This document shows, piece by piece, positions 45,791 through 54,967 of a stretch of DNA of 64,000 nucleotides. The stretch is taken from NCBI GenBank assembly GCA_965214875.1, contig OZ243980.1, positions 2,728,001 through 2,792,000 on the forward strand, read 5' to 3'. The position numbers were made by a program, and so were the translations under genes. The stretch comes from CBDAUN01 sp965214875 (GTDB lineage: Bacteria > Pseudomonadota > Gammaproteobacteria > Arenicellales > JAJDZL01). The notes below the pieces were generated by a model. It made no database searches and was not told where the DNA came from. It was given only the letters and a program-made list of their open reading frames with translations. Within the stretch, counting starts at the first letter, position 1. The number at the start of each line of letters is the position of its first letter.

Positions 45791-48700
45791 CCGGCGAATC
45801 ACCACCATCCTACCACTACAAGCCAATCGCCGTATCCAGCGAAAGCACTGTTGTCGCCGAATTCCTTCCCGAGAAAACCAACCAAACTACCTACCAGTCT
45901 GAAGCGGAACTGGAAAAAGCGTTCATCAGGCAATTGCAAACTCAGGCCTACGAATACCTGCCAATCACCTCAGAAAAAGACCTGATCATGAATCTTCGTC
46001 TACAGCTCGAAAAACTCAACAAGATCGAATTTTCCGACGCGGAATGGAGTCGACTGTTCACAACCTCGATAGCCGGAACCAGAGACGGAGTCGTTGAAAA
46101 AACCACGCGTCTGCAGGAGGATCACATTCAAATCCTCAAACGAGACGACGGCACATCCAAGAACATCCGCCTGATTGACAAGCAGCATATCCATAACAAT
46201 CGCCTCCAGGTAATCAATCAATACGAAGCCGAAGGGCAACATGCAAACCGCTACGATGCAACCATCCTGGTCAACGGCATCCCAATGGTTCACATTGAAC
46301 TCAAGCGGCGCGGCGTAGATCTAAGAGAAGCATTCAATCAGATTAGCCGCTATCAGCGCGAAAGCTTCTGGTCCGGCTCCGGCATGTTCGAATATGTGCA
46401 GCTATTTGTAATCAGCAACGGCACATTGACCAAGTACTACAGCAATACGGTACGTACCGGTCATCTGGATGAGCAGCGTAAGAAACGCTCGCGACCGAGA
46501 ACTTCAAACAGTTTCTCGTTTACCAGTTGGTGGGCTGATTCGAGGAACAAGTCGATTGCCGAACTGACCGATTTCACCAAGACATTCTTTGCCAAGCACA
46601 CGCTGCTGAACATTCTTACCAAATACTGCGTGTTCGATGTAGATCGCAAATTGCTGGTGATGCGCCCCTACCAGATCGCGGCAACGGAACTGCTTCTCCA
46701 GCGCATCGCAACCGGAACCAATCTTCGCAAACTCGGCAAAACCGAAGCGGGCGGATACATCTGGCACACCACTGGCAGCGGCAAGACGCTCACCAGCTTC
46801 AAGGCCGCTCAACTTGCGCGAGATATTGAGGGAATCGAAAAAGTACTGTTCGTAGTAGATCGCAAGGATCTAGACTACCAGACCATGCGCGAGTACGAGC
46901 GATTCGAAAAAGGTGCGGCCAATTCAAACACTTCAACCGCCGTGCTGCAAAATCAACTCGAAGACCCAAGTGCACGGATCATCATCACCACGATTCAAAA
47001 GCTAAGCCGCTTCGTAGTCGCGAACAAAGCGCACGATGCCTACGGCATGCATGCAGTGATCATTTTCGACGAATGCCACCGCAGCCAATTCGGCGAAATG
47101 CGAAAGCAGATCACCCGCGTCTTCAAGCGTTACCATCTGTTCGGCTTTACCGGCACGCCGATATTTTCCGACAATGCCGGCAGTCACGGCCGCCCGCTTA
47201 TGCGCACTACAGAGCAAGCATTTGGCGATAAGCTCCATACCTACACCATCGTCGATGCGATCAATGACAAGAACGTCCTGCCATTTCGAATCGACTATAT
47301 CAATACCACCAAAACAGCAACGAACATTCGGCATAAGGAGGTGTCGGCAATCAACACCGAAGCCGCTTTGCTTGATCCCAAGCGCATATCAAAAGTTGTA
47401 GGATATATTCGAGAACACTTCGATCAGAAAACCAGGCGCCATGAAAAATACAGGCATGGCGGAAAGCGATTAGCAGGCTTCAACTCGCTTTTCGCCACAT
47501 CGTCCATTGATGCCGCAAAGCGTTATTTTGAAGAATTTGCCCGACAACAAAAAGAACTGCCGCCCGCGCAGCGTCTAAAGATTGGAATCATCTACAGTTT
47601 CAACCCAAACGAAGAGCAATCCGATGGCCTGCTTGGCGAAGAGGAGTTTGAGACCCAAGGGCTAGATCAGAGTTCGCGCGACTTTTTGGACGCTGCGATT
47701 AACTCCTACAACAGTCAATTTGGAACCAGCTTCGACTCTTCGGCCGACAAGTTTCAAAACTACTACAAGGACGTATCGGAACGTCTGAAGAACCGTGATT
47801 TGGATTTGGTTATCGTAGTCAATATGTTTCTTACCGGCTTCGACGCAACCACGCTCAACACGCTTTGGGTAGACAAGAATCTGCGTACTCACGGCCTGAT
47901 TCAGGCCTATTCCAGAACAAACCGAATCCTCAATTCGGTCAAGACCTACGGCAACATAGTGACCTTCCGCGATCTTGAGCAAGAAACCAATGATGCTCTA
48001 GCTCTATTTGGCAACAAGGATGCCAAGAGCATCATTCTATTGAAACCCTATGTTGAGTACTATGAGGAGTACCGGGGACTTATCGAAGAGATCACATCCA
48101 CCTTCCCGGTCGGCGAGCCGATTATTGGCGAGACCCAGCAGCAAGAATTCATCAAGCTGTTCGGTTCAATCTTGAAGCTCAAGAACATTTTGGCATCGTT
48201 TGACGACTTTGCCGGCGAAGAGATTCTTAGCGAGCGTGAATTTCAGGATTATCAAAGCTCGTATCTGGATCTCTACGCAGAGTATCGCAAAAAAACGGAT
48301 ATCGAAAAAGAACCAATCAATGACGATTTAGTTTTTGAAATCGAATTGATCAAGCAGATAGAGGTGAACGTTGACTATATCCTATTGCTGGTCGAACAAT
48401 ACCAAAGCTCAAAATCTACGAGCGATGGTCAAGAAATAAGAGCGATTCTGACAAGTGCGATAGATGCCAGTCCGAGCTTGCGAAACAAAAAAGACCTCAT
48501 CGAGCAATTTGTGGAAAACATTACAACGACATCCGAAGTTGATGCGCAATGGGCTAAGTTCATTTCGGCTAAAAAAGCGGAGGAACTTGAACGGATCATC
48601 GCCGACGAAAATCTTGATTTTGAAAAAGCTCAAAAGTTCATCAGAAATGCATTTCAGGACGGATCGATTCCATCGCTTGGAACCGCAATTACAAAAATCT

Positions 48701-48807
48701 TGCCACCGGTTTCAATATTCAATAAGGACAATGCCCATATGGAGCAGAAAAATAGGGTTCTCGGCAAGTTGAACGAGTTTTTCGATCGATTCTTCGGTCT
48801 GGTTTGA
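45787..48807 (+). CDS. hsdR: Type I restriction-modification endonuclease subunit HsdR
   Basis: 1006 aa, ATG 45787 (MTGESPPSYHY). Nuclease core with D157 and E171-L-K173 (HIELKRRG), helicase Walker A HTTGSGKT (327-334) and DECH (428-431), FTGTPI and the helicase C-terminal motifs (LVIVVNMFLTGFDATT; GLIQAYSRTNR). It translocates and cuts DNA with HsdM and HsdS. Frame intact across the full family length, so restriction is likely functional if an S subunit is made. Lies 5.4 kb from hsdS, separated by accessory debris. Confidence 0.95.
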   Translation: MTGESPPSYHYKPIAVSSESTVVAEFLPEKTNQTTYQSEAELEKAFIRQLQTQAYEYLPITSEKDLIMNLRLQLEKLNKIEFSDAEWSRLFTTSIAGTRDGVVEKTTRLQEDHIQILKRDDGTSKNIRLIDKQHIHNNRLQVINQYEAEGQHANRYDATILVNGIPMVHIELKRRGVDLREAFNQISRYQRESFWSGSGMFEYVQLFVISNGTLTKYYSNTVRTGHLDEQRKKRSRPRTSNSFSFTSWWADSRNKSIAELTDFTKTFFAKHTLLNILTKYCVFDVDRKLLVMRPYQIAATELLLQRIATGTNLRKLGKTEAGGYIWHTTGSGKTLTSFKAAQLARDIEGIEKVLFVVDRKDLDYQTMREYERFEKGAANSNTSTAVLQNQLEDPSARIIITTIQKLSRFVVANKAHDAYGMHAVIIFDECHRSQFGEMRKQITRVFKRYHLFGFTGTPIFSDNAGSHGRPLMRTTEQAFGDKLHTYTIVDAINDKNVLPFRIDYINTTKTATNIRHKEVSAINTEAALLDPKRISKVVGYIREHFDQKTRRHEKYRHGGKRLAGFNSLFATSSIDAAKRYFEEFARQQKELPPAQRLKIGIIYSFNPNEEQSDGLLGEEEFETQGLDQSSRDFLDAAINSYNSQFGTSFDSSADKFQNYYKDVSERLKNRDLDLVIVVNMFLTGFDATTLNTLWVDKNLRTHGLIQAYSRTNRILNSVKTYGNIVTFRDLEQETNDALALFGNKDAKSIILLKPYVEYYEEYRGLIEEITSTFPVGEPIIGETQQQEFIKLFGSILKLKNILASFDDFAGEEILSEREFQDYQSSYLDLYAEYRKKTDIEKEPINDDLVFEIELIKQIEVNVDYILLLVEQYQSSKSTSDGQEIRAILTSAIDASPSLRNKKDLIEQFVENITTTSEVDAQWAKFISAKKAEELERIIADENLDFEKAQKFIRNAFQDGSIPSLGTAITKILPPVSIFNKDNAHMEQKNRVLGKLNEFFDRFFGLV

Positions 48808-49017
48808 AAACGACTGCGCTTCGCAACTGCAAGTCAATTCATCCTAGGCATGATCTACTTACGCACTCGTTGCTATCGATGTAAAGAGTGAAGCGATCTC
48901 AAGCTATTACCACCGTATCAAAAATCTGCGTTCGATAGGCTTAGATCAGATGAACGTGAAGCTGGAACAAGGCTCTTGCACGAGGCCAAATGAGTGACAC
49001 ATTTCTTTTACTTTACA

Positions 49018-49050
49018 ATTAGTCGCAGTTATTTTTTCATTTAGTCGCAT
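49018..49050. promoter_or_regulatory. Two TTAGTCGCA direct repeats
   Basis: TTAGTCGCA at about 49019 and 49040, 21 bp apart, two helical turns, in the AT-rich region before the DUF4143 gene. May be an operator; no factor is known. Confidence 0.3.
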
Positions 49051-49088
49051 ACTAATCTTTCAATTAGCCAATTTCTTTGGAGTGTGCA

Positions 49089-50165
49089 ATGTGTCCAGGT
49101 TTTGCGACCAATTGCGTCAACGAGGCTTTGATTGATACGAGAGTCGTTTTGATTTGCGGACCCAGCCAATCCGGTAAAACCACTCTCGCCAGGCAAATCG
49201 CGCACAATAAGATTCCGTTTATCACACTAGATGATCCTACTGTCCTTAAGTCTGTTTCAGCTGACCCCGTCGGTTTCGCGCGCAATATTGATCGGGCGGT
49301 GATCGATGGGGCGCATCGTGCGAGCGACCTCATTCTTGCAATCAAGGCATCCGTCGATACTGATCCACGACCCGGTCGCTTCTTGCTGACCGGTTCTGCA
49401 AACCTCGCAACACTCCCACATCTGCACGACTCGCTTGCCGGACGCATGGCAACGACCCACTTGCTGCCCCTGGCTCAATCGGAACTGCTCGGAAACCGAT
49501 CGTTGCTTTTGGATCAACTGTTCGCTGGAGAAGTACCCGCCCCATCTCATCCAGTCGTCGGCAACGAGTTAATCCAGATGGCAGTCGAGGGAGGATATCC
49601 CGAAGTTCTAGTGCGCACTAGGTGGCGAAGTCGGCAAAATTGGCACTTGGGGCACTCATCCAGCGGGATGTCCGCGATATCGCAAGGATCAAGCAACTAG
49701 ATGTGATGCCCGAGCTTTTGCGCGTACTAGCTGAGTATTCGGGGCAGCTTTCCAATCACTCTAGCTTCGGAGCTGCGTTGGGGATGAATCACGCCGCAAC
49801 AAGAAAGTACGTTAGCGTTTTTGAAAATCTGTTTATCGTCCGCACTTTGCAACCTTGGTATTCGAATGCGCTCAAACGCTTGACAAAATCTCCCAGACTG
49901 CACTTCATTGACTCTGGGTTACTCGCTACGCTGAAAGATGCCTCGCTCCAACGCTTGAATCTCGAAAGGGATGCGTTCGGGCCTTTGCTCGAAAGTTTCG
50001 TTTTTGGCGAGCCTCTCAAGATCGCAAGCTGGTCCGACGATCGTTATAGCTTTTTCCATTTTCGGGACAAAGAGCGCAATGAAGTGGACTTTGTGATAGA
50101 GGACAGACGCGGCAGAATTGTAGGCATAGAAGTGAAAGCTTCGGCAACCGTTTCGCCGAAAGACA
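49089..50165 (+). pseudogene. DUF4143-type ATPase, frameshifted
   Basis: Walker A GPSQSGKTT and AAA region in one frame up to about 49650, then the DUF4143-type C-terminal half (ALIQRDVRDIARI, FIDSGLLATL, ERNEVDFVIEDRRGRIV) in another. A single missing base in the G run at 49649-49652 would restore one frame. The Walker-B-like position reads VIDGAH where active members have D-E. The 3' end runs into the TIGR04255-like fragment on the other strand. Probably inactive. Confidence 0.65.
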
Positions 50166-50537
50166 GCGTACCACTTTATCGATCCGATGAACAAAATCCG
50201 ACCGACCTTTGTATGCTCGCGTTTCCAGCGCAAAGAAGCCTGTGGAAAGCGATAAACGCCATTGCTCATCCTTGTCATAGAAACGCCAGTTTGACATAAG
50301 GTCCTGTCTAAAGCTACTTGAATTTAATTCCAATTCAACCACAGGCGTTTGTTCTAATCTATGATATGGGTAGTCTGCTCTAATGCTCTCTTGAAAATCA
50401 CCAATGAAATCAGTTTTGGTGATTGAAAAAATTTCAGGGAATGCCACTTGAACCAATACACTTGTAAGCGGCGCATCTGTCAAATGAACAGTTTTTGGGA
50501 CAGGGCCGGTAAACGGATTTTCGGGAGAGAAAGTCAT
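50165..50537 (-). pseudogene. N-terminal fragment of a TIGR04255-family gene
   Basis: From ATG 50537 (MTFSPENPFTGP): LTDAPLTSVLVQVAFPEI, DFIGDFQESIRADYPY and FFALETRAYKGRSDFVHRI match the start of TIGR04255 proteins. The rest of the gene is absent; the remaining frame is antisense to the DUF4143 gene. Shows two genes broken against each other. Confidence 0.55.
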
Positions 50538-50747
50538 GGGCAAGTGTCGAACGAACAGAATCGTGCGCACGGCAACATGCGATGCGGGAAATAGCATGAG
50601 AAGTTAGTAATACTTTAGGGAACATTCTGCTATGAGATATATTCCAAGGCCGCCATAAAGATGAAAACGGTGAATTTCAACTTCACTTGTTGTGTTTTTT
50701 GGACCGCCAACCCATTCGATTGGCAATGAAGTCAAATCGATATGGAA

Positions 50748-50776
50748 ATGCATGTGTATAATTTATACACATGCAT
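50748..50776. promoter_or_regulatory. 29-bp inverted repeat, likely operator of the antitoxin-toxin pair
   Basis: ATGCATGTGTATA-ATT-TATACACATGCAT has perfect 13-bp arms with a 3-bp spacer and includes TATAAT, overlapping the promoter about 25 bp before the antitoxin ATG (50799). Autoregulatory operators of this shape are usual for VapBC-like pairs. Confidence 0.6.
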
Positions 50777-50798
50777 ACCCTCCATAAGGCAATCAAGG

Positions 50799-51074
50799 AT
50801 GGCAAGAGTTCAATTAATTATCAACGATAAGAAGCGAAGCTGCTATCTGCATCAAGCCCGTAAAGAAGGTTTGACATTGAGTGCATGGCTACGCGCGGCC
50901 GCTGACGAGCGAATAGAGCGAAGCTCGCACGTTCAAACATTCGAGTCCATTTCCGACCTTGAGGATTTCTTTGCTAAGTGTGGCAATCTAGATGCTCAAG
51001 AAAAAGAACCGGATTGGGATCAACATTTAGCCGTTATAGACCAAGTACGCAGCCAAGGCGCGACAAATACGTGA
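50799..51074 (+). CDS. vapB: Antitoxin of a VapBC-like pair
   Basis: 91 aa. The N-terminal RVQLIINDKKRSCYLHQARK and SAWLRAAADERIE suggest a ribbon-helix-helix DNA-binding segment; the C-terminal FFAKCGNLDAQEKEPDWDQH is acidic and would bind the toxin. The ATG at 50799 avoids the operator, which overlaps the earlier in-frame codon. Stops in a GTGA overlap with the toxin. Confidence 0.72.
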   Translation: MARVQLIINDKKRSCYLHQARKEGLTLSAWLRAAADERIERSSHVQTFESISDLEDFFAKCGNLDAQEKEPDWDQHLAVIDQVRSQGATNT

Positions 51075-51466
51075 TCTTTGTCGATACAAACATCTTCATG
51101 TACTCGGTCGGCCGGCCGCATCCTCTCAGAGACCCCGCTCGTGAGTTCTTCTTTGTATCGATGCGCGAAGGCAAATCTTTGTGCACATCTGCAGAGGTTT
51201 TGCAGGAACTCGCGCATGCCTACCTTGCAGTTGATCGCAGACATACACTTCAAGCCGCCCTGTCACTCATCGTCAAAGCCAGAGTTGAAATTTGGCCTCT
51301 CGAAAGCGAAGATGTGCTTTTCGCCATTCAAATGCACCAACAGTTCCCCGCATTATCGACGCGAGATCTGTGCCATCTTGCATGCTGTCAACGACGCGGG
51401 GTCAATCAAATCAAGACTTTTGACCATCGACTTGCTTCGGCAGCAACACCTAAAAATCGGCATTGA
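51071..51466 (+). CDS. vapC: VapC-like PIN-domain toxin
   Basis: 131 aa, GTG start. PIN motifs: D5 in IFVDTNIF, E in SAEVLQELAHAY, D in STRDLCHLACC and D in KTFDHRLA, the usual four acidic residues of the metal site. Such proteins cut tRNA or rRNA when free of antitoxin. Overlaps the antitoxin by 4 bp. Confidence 0.82.
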   Translation: MIFVDTNIFMYSVGRPHPLRDPAREFFFVSMREGKSLCTSAEVLQELAHAYLAVDRRHTLQAALSLIVKARVEIWPLESEDVLFAIQMHQQFPALSTRDLCHLACCQRRGVNQIKTFDHRLASAATPKNRH

Positions 51467-51880
51467 TTCCGTCCTGATCTAGACCCAACCGATGATACAG
51501 GTCAGACAGCCCTCCCCCCCCCCCCCCTTTTTGACAAAAGGCAGAGTCGAGAGTGGCAGCGACTACTCCGGTAAGCGTTGCCTATCGGACATTCAGGGAA
51601 TCAAGAGAAAGTCATGAAAGAAGCACTTGAAGAACCGTAGCCCCGCAGTTCCAGACATCAATTCGACCCTGGACTGCCGCATGGAAGCCGTCAGCGAATC
51701 TAGAAGCGAAAACATCGAGTGTGCCGGTGGTTCCAATCTAGTCGGACCGGTGCCGGTCAAGAGTGACCGGTTCCGAGCCCACCGAGCCATGCAGGCCGTC
51801 CCGAAATAGGCAGACATCGAAGCGAACCGCGCACTTCGATAGCCAGCCAATACACGGCAAATTATGTCTGACTGAACAGT
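51467..51880. other. Poly-C14 tract and sequence with no recognised gene
   Basis: A run of 14 C at 51514-51527 follows an ATG at 51492 that would give only 27 codons before a stop; no signal peptide is joined to it in any frame. The rest, up to the purF 3' end, has weak frames on both strands without recognisable content. Reads like debris of a poly-C locus or unrelated. Confidence 0.35.
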
Positions 51881-53413
51881 CTAGTTCGCTGCGCCCGCCG
51901 GCTCGCTTGCTGAAAAATCTAGCTTTGCGAGCGATTTTTGCTCTCGAATGCTGTCGTTGCGCTTGCGACCAATTGCTTGCAAGTAATCCGATGACACATT
52001 GTTGGTAACGTAGCGGCCATCGAAGACCGACATATCGAACGATTTCACTTCAGAGCGATCGGTTCGCACCGAGGCGACTAAGTCATCTAGCCGCTGGTAG
52101 AGCAAATCATCGGCCCCGATTTGCTGGCAAATCTCTTCATTGCTCCGGTCTGTGGCAACCATTTCCGATGGACAAGGGATATCGATCCCATAGACATTGG
52201 GATAACGTACTGGGGGTGCCGCAGAAGCCAGCGTGACAGATTTTGCTCCCGCCTCCCGCGCTCTGTGTATGATTTGCCGTGCGGTCGTCCCGCGCACGAT
52301 CGAATCATCCACCAGCAACACATGCTTGTTCTCGAATTCCAGGTCGATCGCGTTGAGCTTGTGTCGCACCGAGTATCGTCGCTCCGCCTGCTGAGACATG
52401 ATGAATGTCCGGTCGAAATAGCGGTTCTTGATGAATCCTTCCCGATATTTCACGCCGAGCGTATGCGCCATCTGCATTGCGGCAGCACGACTCGTATCTG
52501 GAATCGGCATCACCACATCGATCTTGTGATCAGGGTATTTTTCAAGATAGCGCCTGCCGAGCCATTCGCCCATGCGCAAACGCGTTTTGTAGACCGAGAT
52601 GCGATCAATCATTGAATCAGGCCGCGCCAGATAGACATATTCGAAAATGCATGGCGACGACACCGGGTTTGTACCGCAAATCTGGCTATGCACTTCGCCT
52701 TCGGTATCAACAAAAATCGCCTCGCCTGGCGCAACATCGCGCTCCAGTTCGAATCCCAGAACATCAAGCGCGACACTTTCGGATGTGAACGCGTAATTGA
52801 CCCCATTGGAACTCTCTCGCTTTCCGTATACTAAAGGCCGAATGCCATGGCTGTCTCTGAACGCGAGCACACCGTGTCCAACGATTAGGACTGTGGCGGC
52901 AAATGCGCCAACACAGCGCTCATACACTTTGCTGACGGCTTGGAACACATCTTGCGGGGTCAAAATGTAGTCTGGCGATCGGCGGGCAATGCTCGACAGT
53001 TCAAACGCGAGCACGTTGAGCATGACTTCAGAGTCGGAGCTGGTATTAATCTGGCGGCGGTCTGCTCGAAACACCGTTTCTGCCAGATCAACCGAATTGA
53101 TCAAGTTTCCGTTATGTGCCAAAGCTAGACCGAAGGGCGAGTTGACGTAGAACGGCTGGGCCTCCGCTACGGAATTGCCGCCGGCGGTAGGGTATCTGAC
53201 ATGCCCAATGCCCATGGTGCCTTCCATATCGAACAGAGACTCGATATCGAATACGTTTCTGACCAGACCTTCTCCGGTTTTGGCATAAACGCGCTGGCCA
53301 TCGCTAGTTACGATGCCCGCAGCATCTTGACCGCGATGCTGCAAAACGGTCAAAGCTTCATATATTGACTGATTGACCGGATCAGGGCCGATCATTGCGA
53401 CTACGCCGCACAT
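51881..53413 (-). CDS. purF: Amidophosphoribosyltransferase PurF
   Basis: 510 aa, first step of purine synthesis. The ATG at 53413 puts Cys at position 2 (MCGVVAMIG), the N-terminal nucleophile of the glutaminase domain after Met removal; the frame opens six codons earlier but without that fit. PRPP-binding loop VLLVDDSIVRGTT is intact. Last gene of the truA-purF block. Confidence 0.95.
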   Translation of the reverse strand: MCGVVAMIGPDPVNQSIYEALTVLQHRGQDAAGIVTSDGQRVYAKTGEGLVRNVFDIESLFDMEGTMGIGHVRYPTAGGNSVAEAQPFYVNSPFGLALAHNGNLINSVDLAETVFRADRRQINTSSDSEVMLNVLAFELSSIARRSPDYILTPQDVFQAVSKVYERCVGAFAATVLIVGHGVLAFRDSHGIRPLVYGKRESSNGVNYAFTSESVALDVLGFELERDVAPGEAIFVDTEGEVHSQICGTNPVSSPCIFEYVYLARPDSMIDRISVYKTRLRMGEWLGRRYLEKYPDHKIDVVMPIPDTSRAAAMQMAHTLGVKYREGFIKNRYFDRTFIMSQQAERRYSVRHKLNAIDLEFENKHVLLVDDSIVRGTTARQIIHRAREAGAKSVTLASAAPPVRYPNVYGIDIPCPSEMVATDRSNEEICQQIGADDLLYQRLDDLVASVRTDRSEVKSFDMSVFDGRYVTNNVSSDYLQAIGRKRNDSIREQKSLAKLDFSASEPAGAAN

Positions 53414-53443
53414 ACTCGTTCTCGGAAGCAACGTATGGGGCTA

Positions 53444-53962
53444 CTATGCACCATTGGGGACATTTGCTGAATTCGGTTGGCTAGTTGCCAGTATATCCGA
53501 CAACCAATCTCGGATTGAACCGACCCAAGGATCGAATGCAGCCACAGCGATTGAATTTTTCCACCACTGCTGATCAACATAGACGGTTATCGAGCCGACA
53601 ATGATCAAACCGAGCACAATCAGGCCGCCTCGCACCAAGCCGAATGCCGCTCCAAGGGTTCGATCGACTCTTACGGCCTGCGGTGAGATGATCGCACCTG
53701 AAACATATGCGCTAACAATTGAAGCAATCAGCAGACTGACGAAAAAAAGCCCGATATAGGCTATTGGACGCTGCAACCCGCCGCTGATACCCAAAGGTGC
53801 CAAATACGCTGAAAGTAAATCGGCAAATTGCCACGTCAGCCAGGCAGAAACGATCCACGAAACAACGGACAGTACCGAGCGGACAAACCCCCTTCCAATA
53901 CCGATGGCTAATGAAATGAATACAACGACAACGAATCCGATGTCGATCAAGTACGAAGACAA
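53444..53962 (-). CDS. cvpA: CvpA family membrane protein
   Basis: 172 aa with four hydrophobic helices and GIGRGFVRSVLSVVSWIVSA, a CvpA pattern; conserved before purF in gammaproteobacteria. Needed for colicin V export in E. coli in some backgrounds, otherwise of uncertain role. The start at 53962 was kept. Confidence 0.87.
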   Translation of the reverse strand: MSSYLIDIGFVVVVFISLAIGIGRGFVRSVLSVVSWIVSAWLTWQFADLLSAYLAPLGISGGLQRPIAYIGLFFVSLLIASIVSAYVSGAIISPQAVRVDRTLGAAFGLVRGGLIVLGLIIVGSITVYVDQQWWKNSIAVAAFDPWVGSIRDWLSDILATSQPNSANVPNGA

Positions 53963-54191
53963 GGTTGCTGACGATTGCGAGTGAAACTATAACTTCAATC
54001 AAGCGGCTGGTTTGCTGCGCTCGGCGGCTAAAAGATGACCGACATGAAATTCAACAAGCCAATCACGTCGAAGTGCTGAACAATAGCGAAAATATCCCGT
54101 CAGGTCAACCGCTAGCCGGGCATCCGGATAGCAAATTTACCTGAAGGTGGAACTTCGCCGCAACTCCCAAAACCGCTATGCATCGCGACCA

Positions 54192-54956
54192 CTACGTTTG
54201 CGATTCGATATTGACAACAAAGACACCCTTAATGCTATGCTTCTTGACAAATTCGCTTTGCTCAAGCTGCGCCTTTTCCGACAAGGCTTCGCGCTGTGAC
54301 GGATAGGGACCGATTAGCAGCTTGAACAGCGAGTCTGCACCGCTGCCAACTTCGTGCAAGTAGGTTGAAAATCCAATGTGACGCGCCTCTACGCTGAGCA
54401 ATTCCGCATTGGTGGGCCGCTTGAAGGCTCCAATTTGCAGATACCATTCGCCTTGCGAAGCGTTATCGGCAGCTTCTTGCGAAGCGGAACTTGGTTTTTC
54501 GGCCTTAGGCGGTACAGGTTTTGGCTGCAACACAATCTCGACCGATTCGGCGGGCTTTTCTTTTAAGACAATGCGGCTCGCCTGCGAGGGCTGCTTTAGG
54601 GCGCTCGATTCAGAGCCGCTCGTTTTCACCTCGGATGCAACAGCATCGCCAGCTGAACCACTTTGTTTTGGAGCTTGACCGACGCCTTCTTGGATCGCAT
54701 TTTTCAATTGTTCTGACTGTATCGAAACAGCCGCCAGCTCAGGCCTTGGCTGATTCGAGCTGTTCGCCTTATCCGCACCATCGCTCGATTTATGGGCCGA
54801 AACAAGATTTTCCTGAGGTTCCATGAGCCCGAACACGACAACCGCAACAACGGACAAAATAAGCGCACTGCCGGCTATTTTGTGTTTCAAGGAGTTGGAC
54901 TTGGCGACTTTGCTTCGAGAAGCTGAAACGTCAGGCATGGGCGGGCGGCTGATCAC
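54192..54956 (-). CDS. dedD: SPOR-domain protein DedD
   Basis: 254 aa. Short cytoplasmic N-terminus, one membrane helix (SALILSVVAVVVFGLMEP), a long Ser/Pro/Lys-rich linker and a C-terminal SPOR domain (GEWYLQIGAFKRPTNAELL, KLLIGPYPSQREALSE) that binds denuded peptidoglycan at the division site. Position between folC and cvpA fits DedD. A start one Met later is possible. Confidence 0.85.
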   Translation of the reverse strand: MISRPPMPDVSASRSKVAKSNSLKHKIAGSALILSVVAVVVFGLMEPQENLVSAHKSSDGADKANSSNQPRPELAAVSIQSEQLKNAIQEGVGQAPKQSGSAGDAVASEVKTSGSESSALKQPSQASRIVLKEKPAESVEIVLQPKPVPPKAEKPSSASQEAADNASQGEWYLQIGAFKRPTNAELLSVEARHIGFSTYLHEVGSGADSLFKLLIGPYPSQREALSEKAQLEQSEFVKKHSIKGVFVVNIESQT

Positions 54957-54967
54957 AACAGCGGTTG

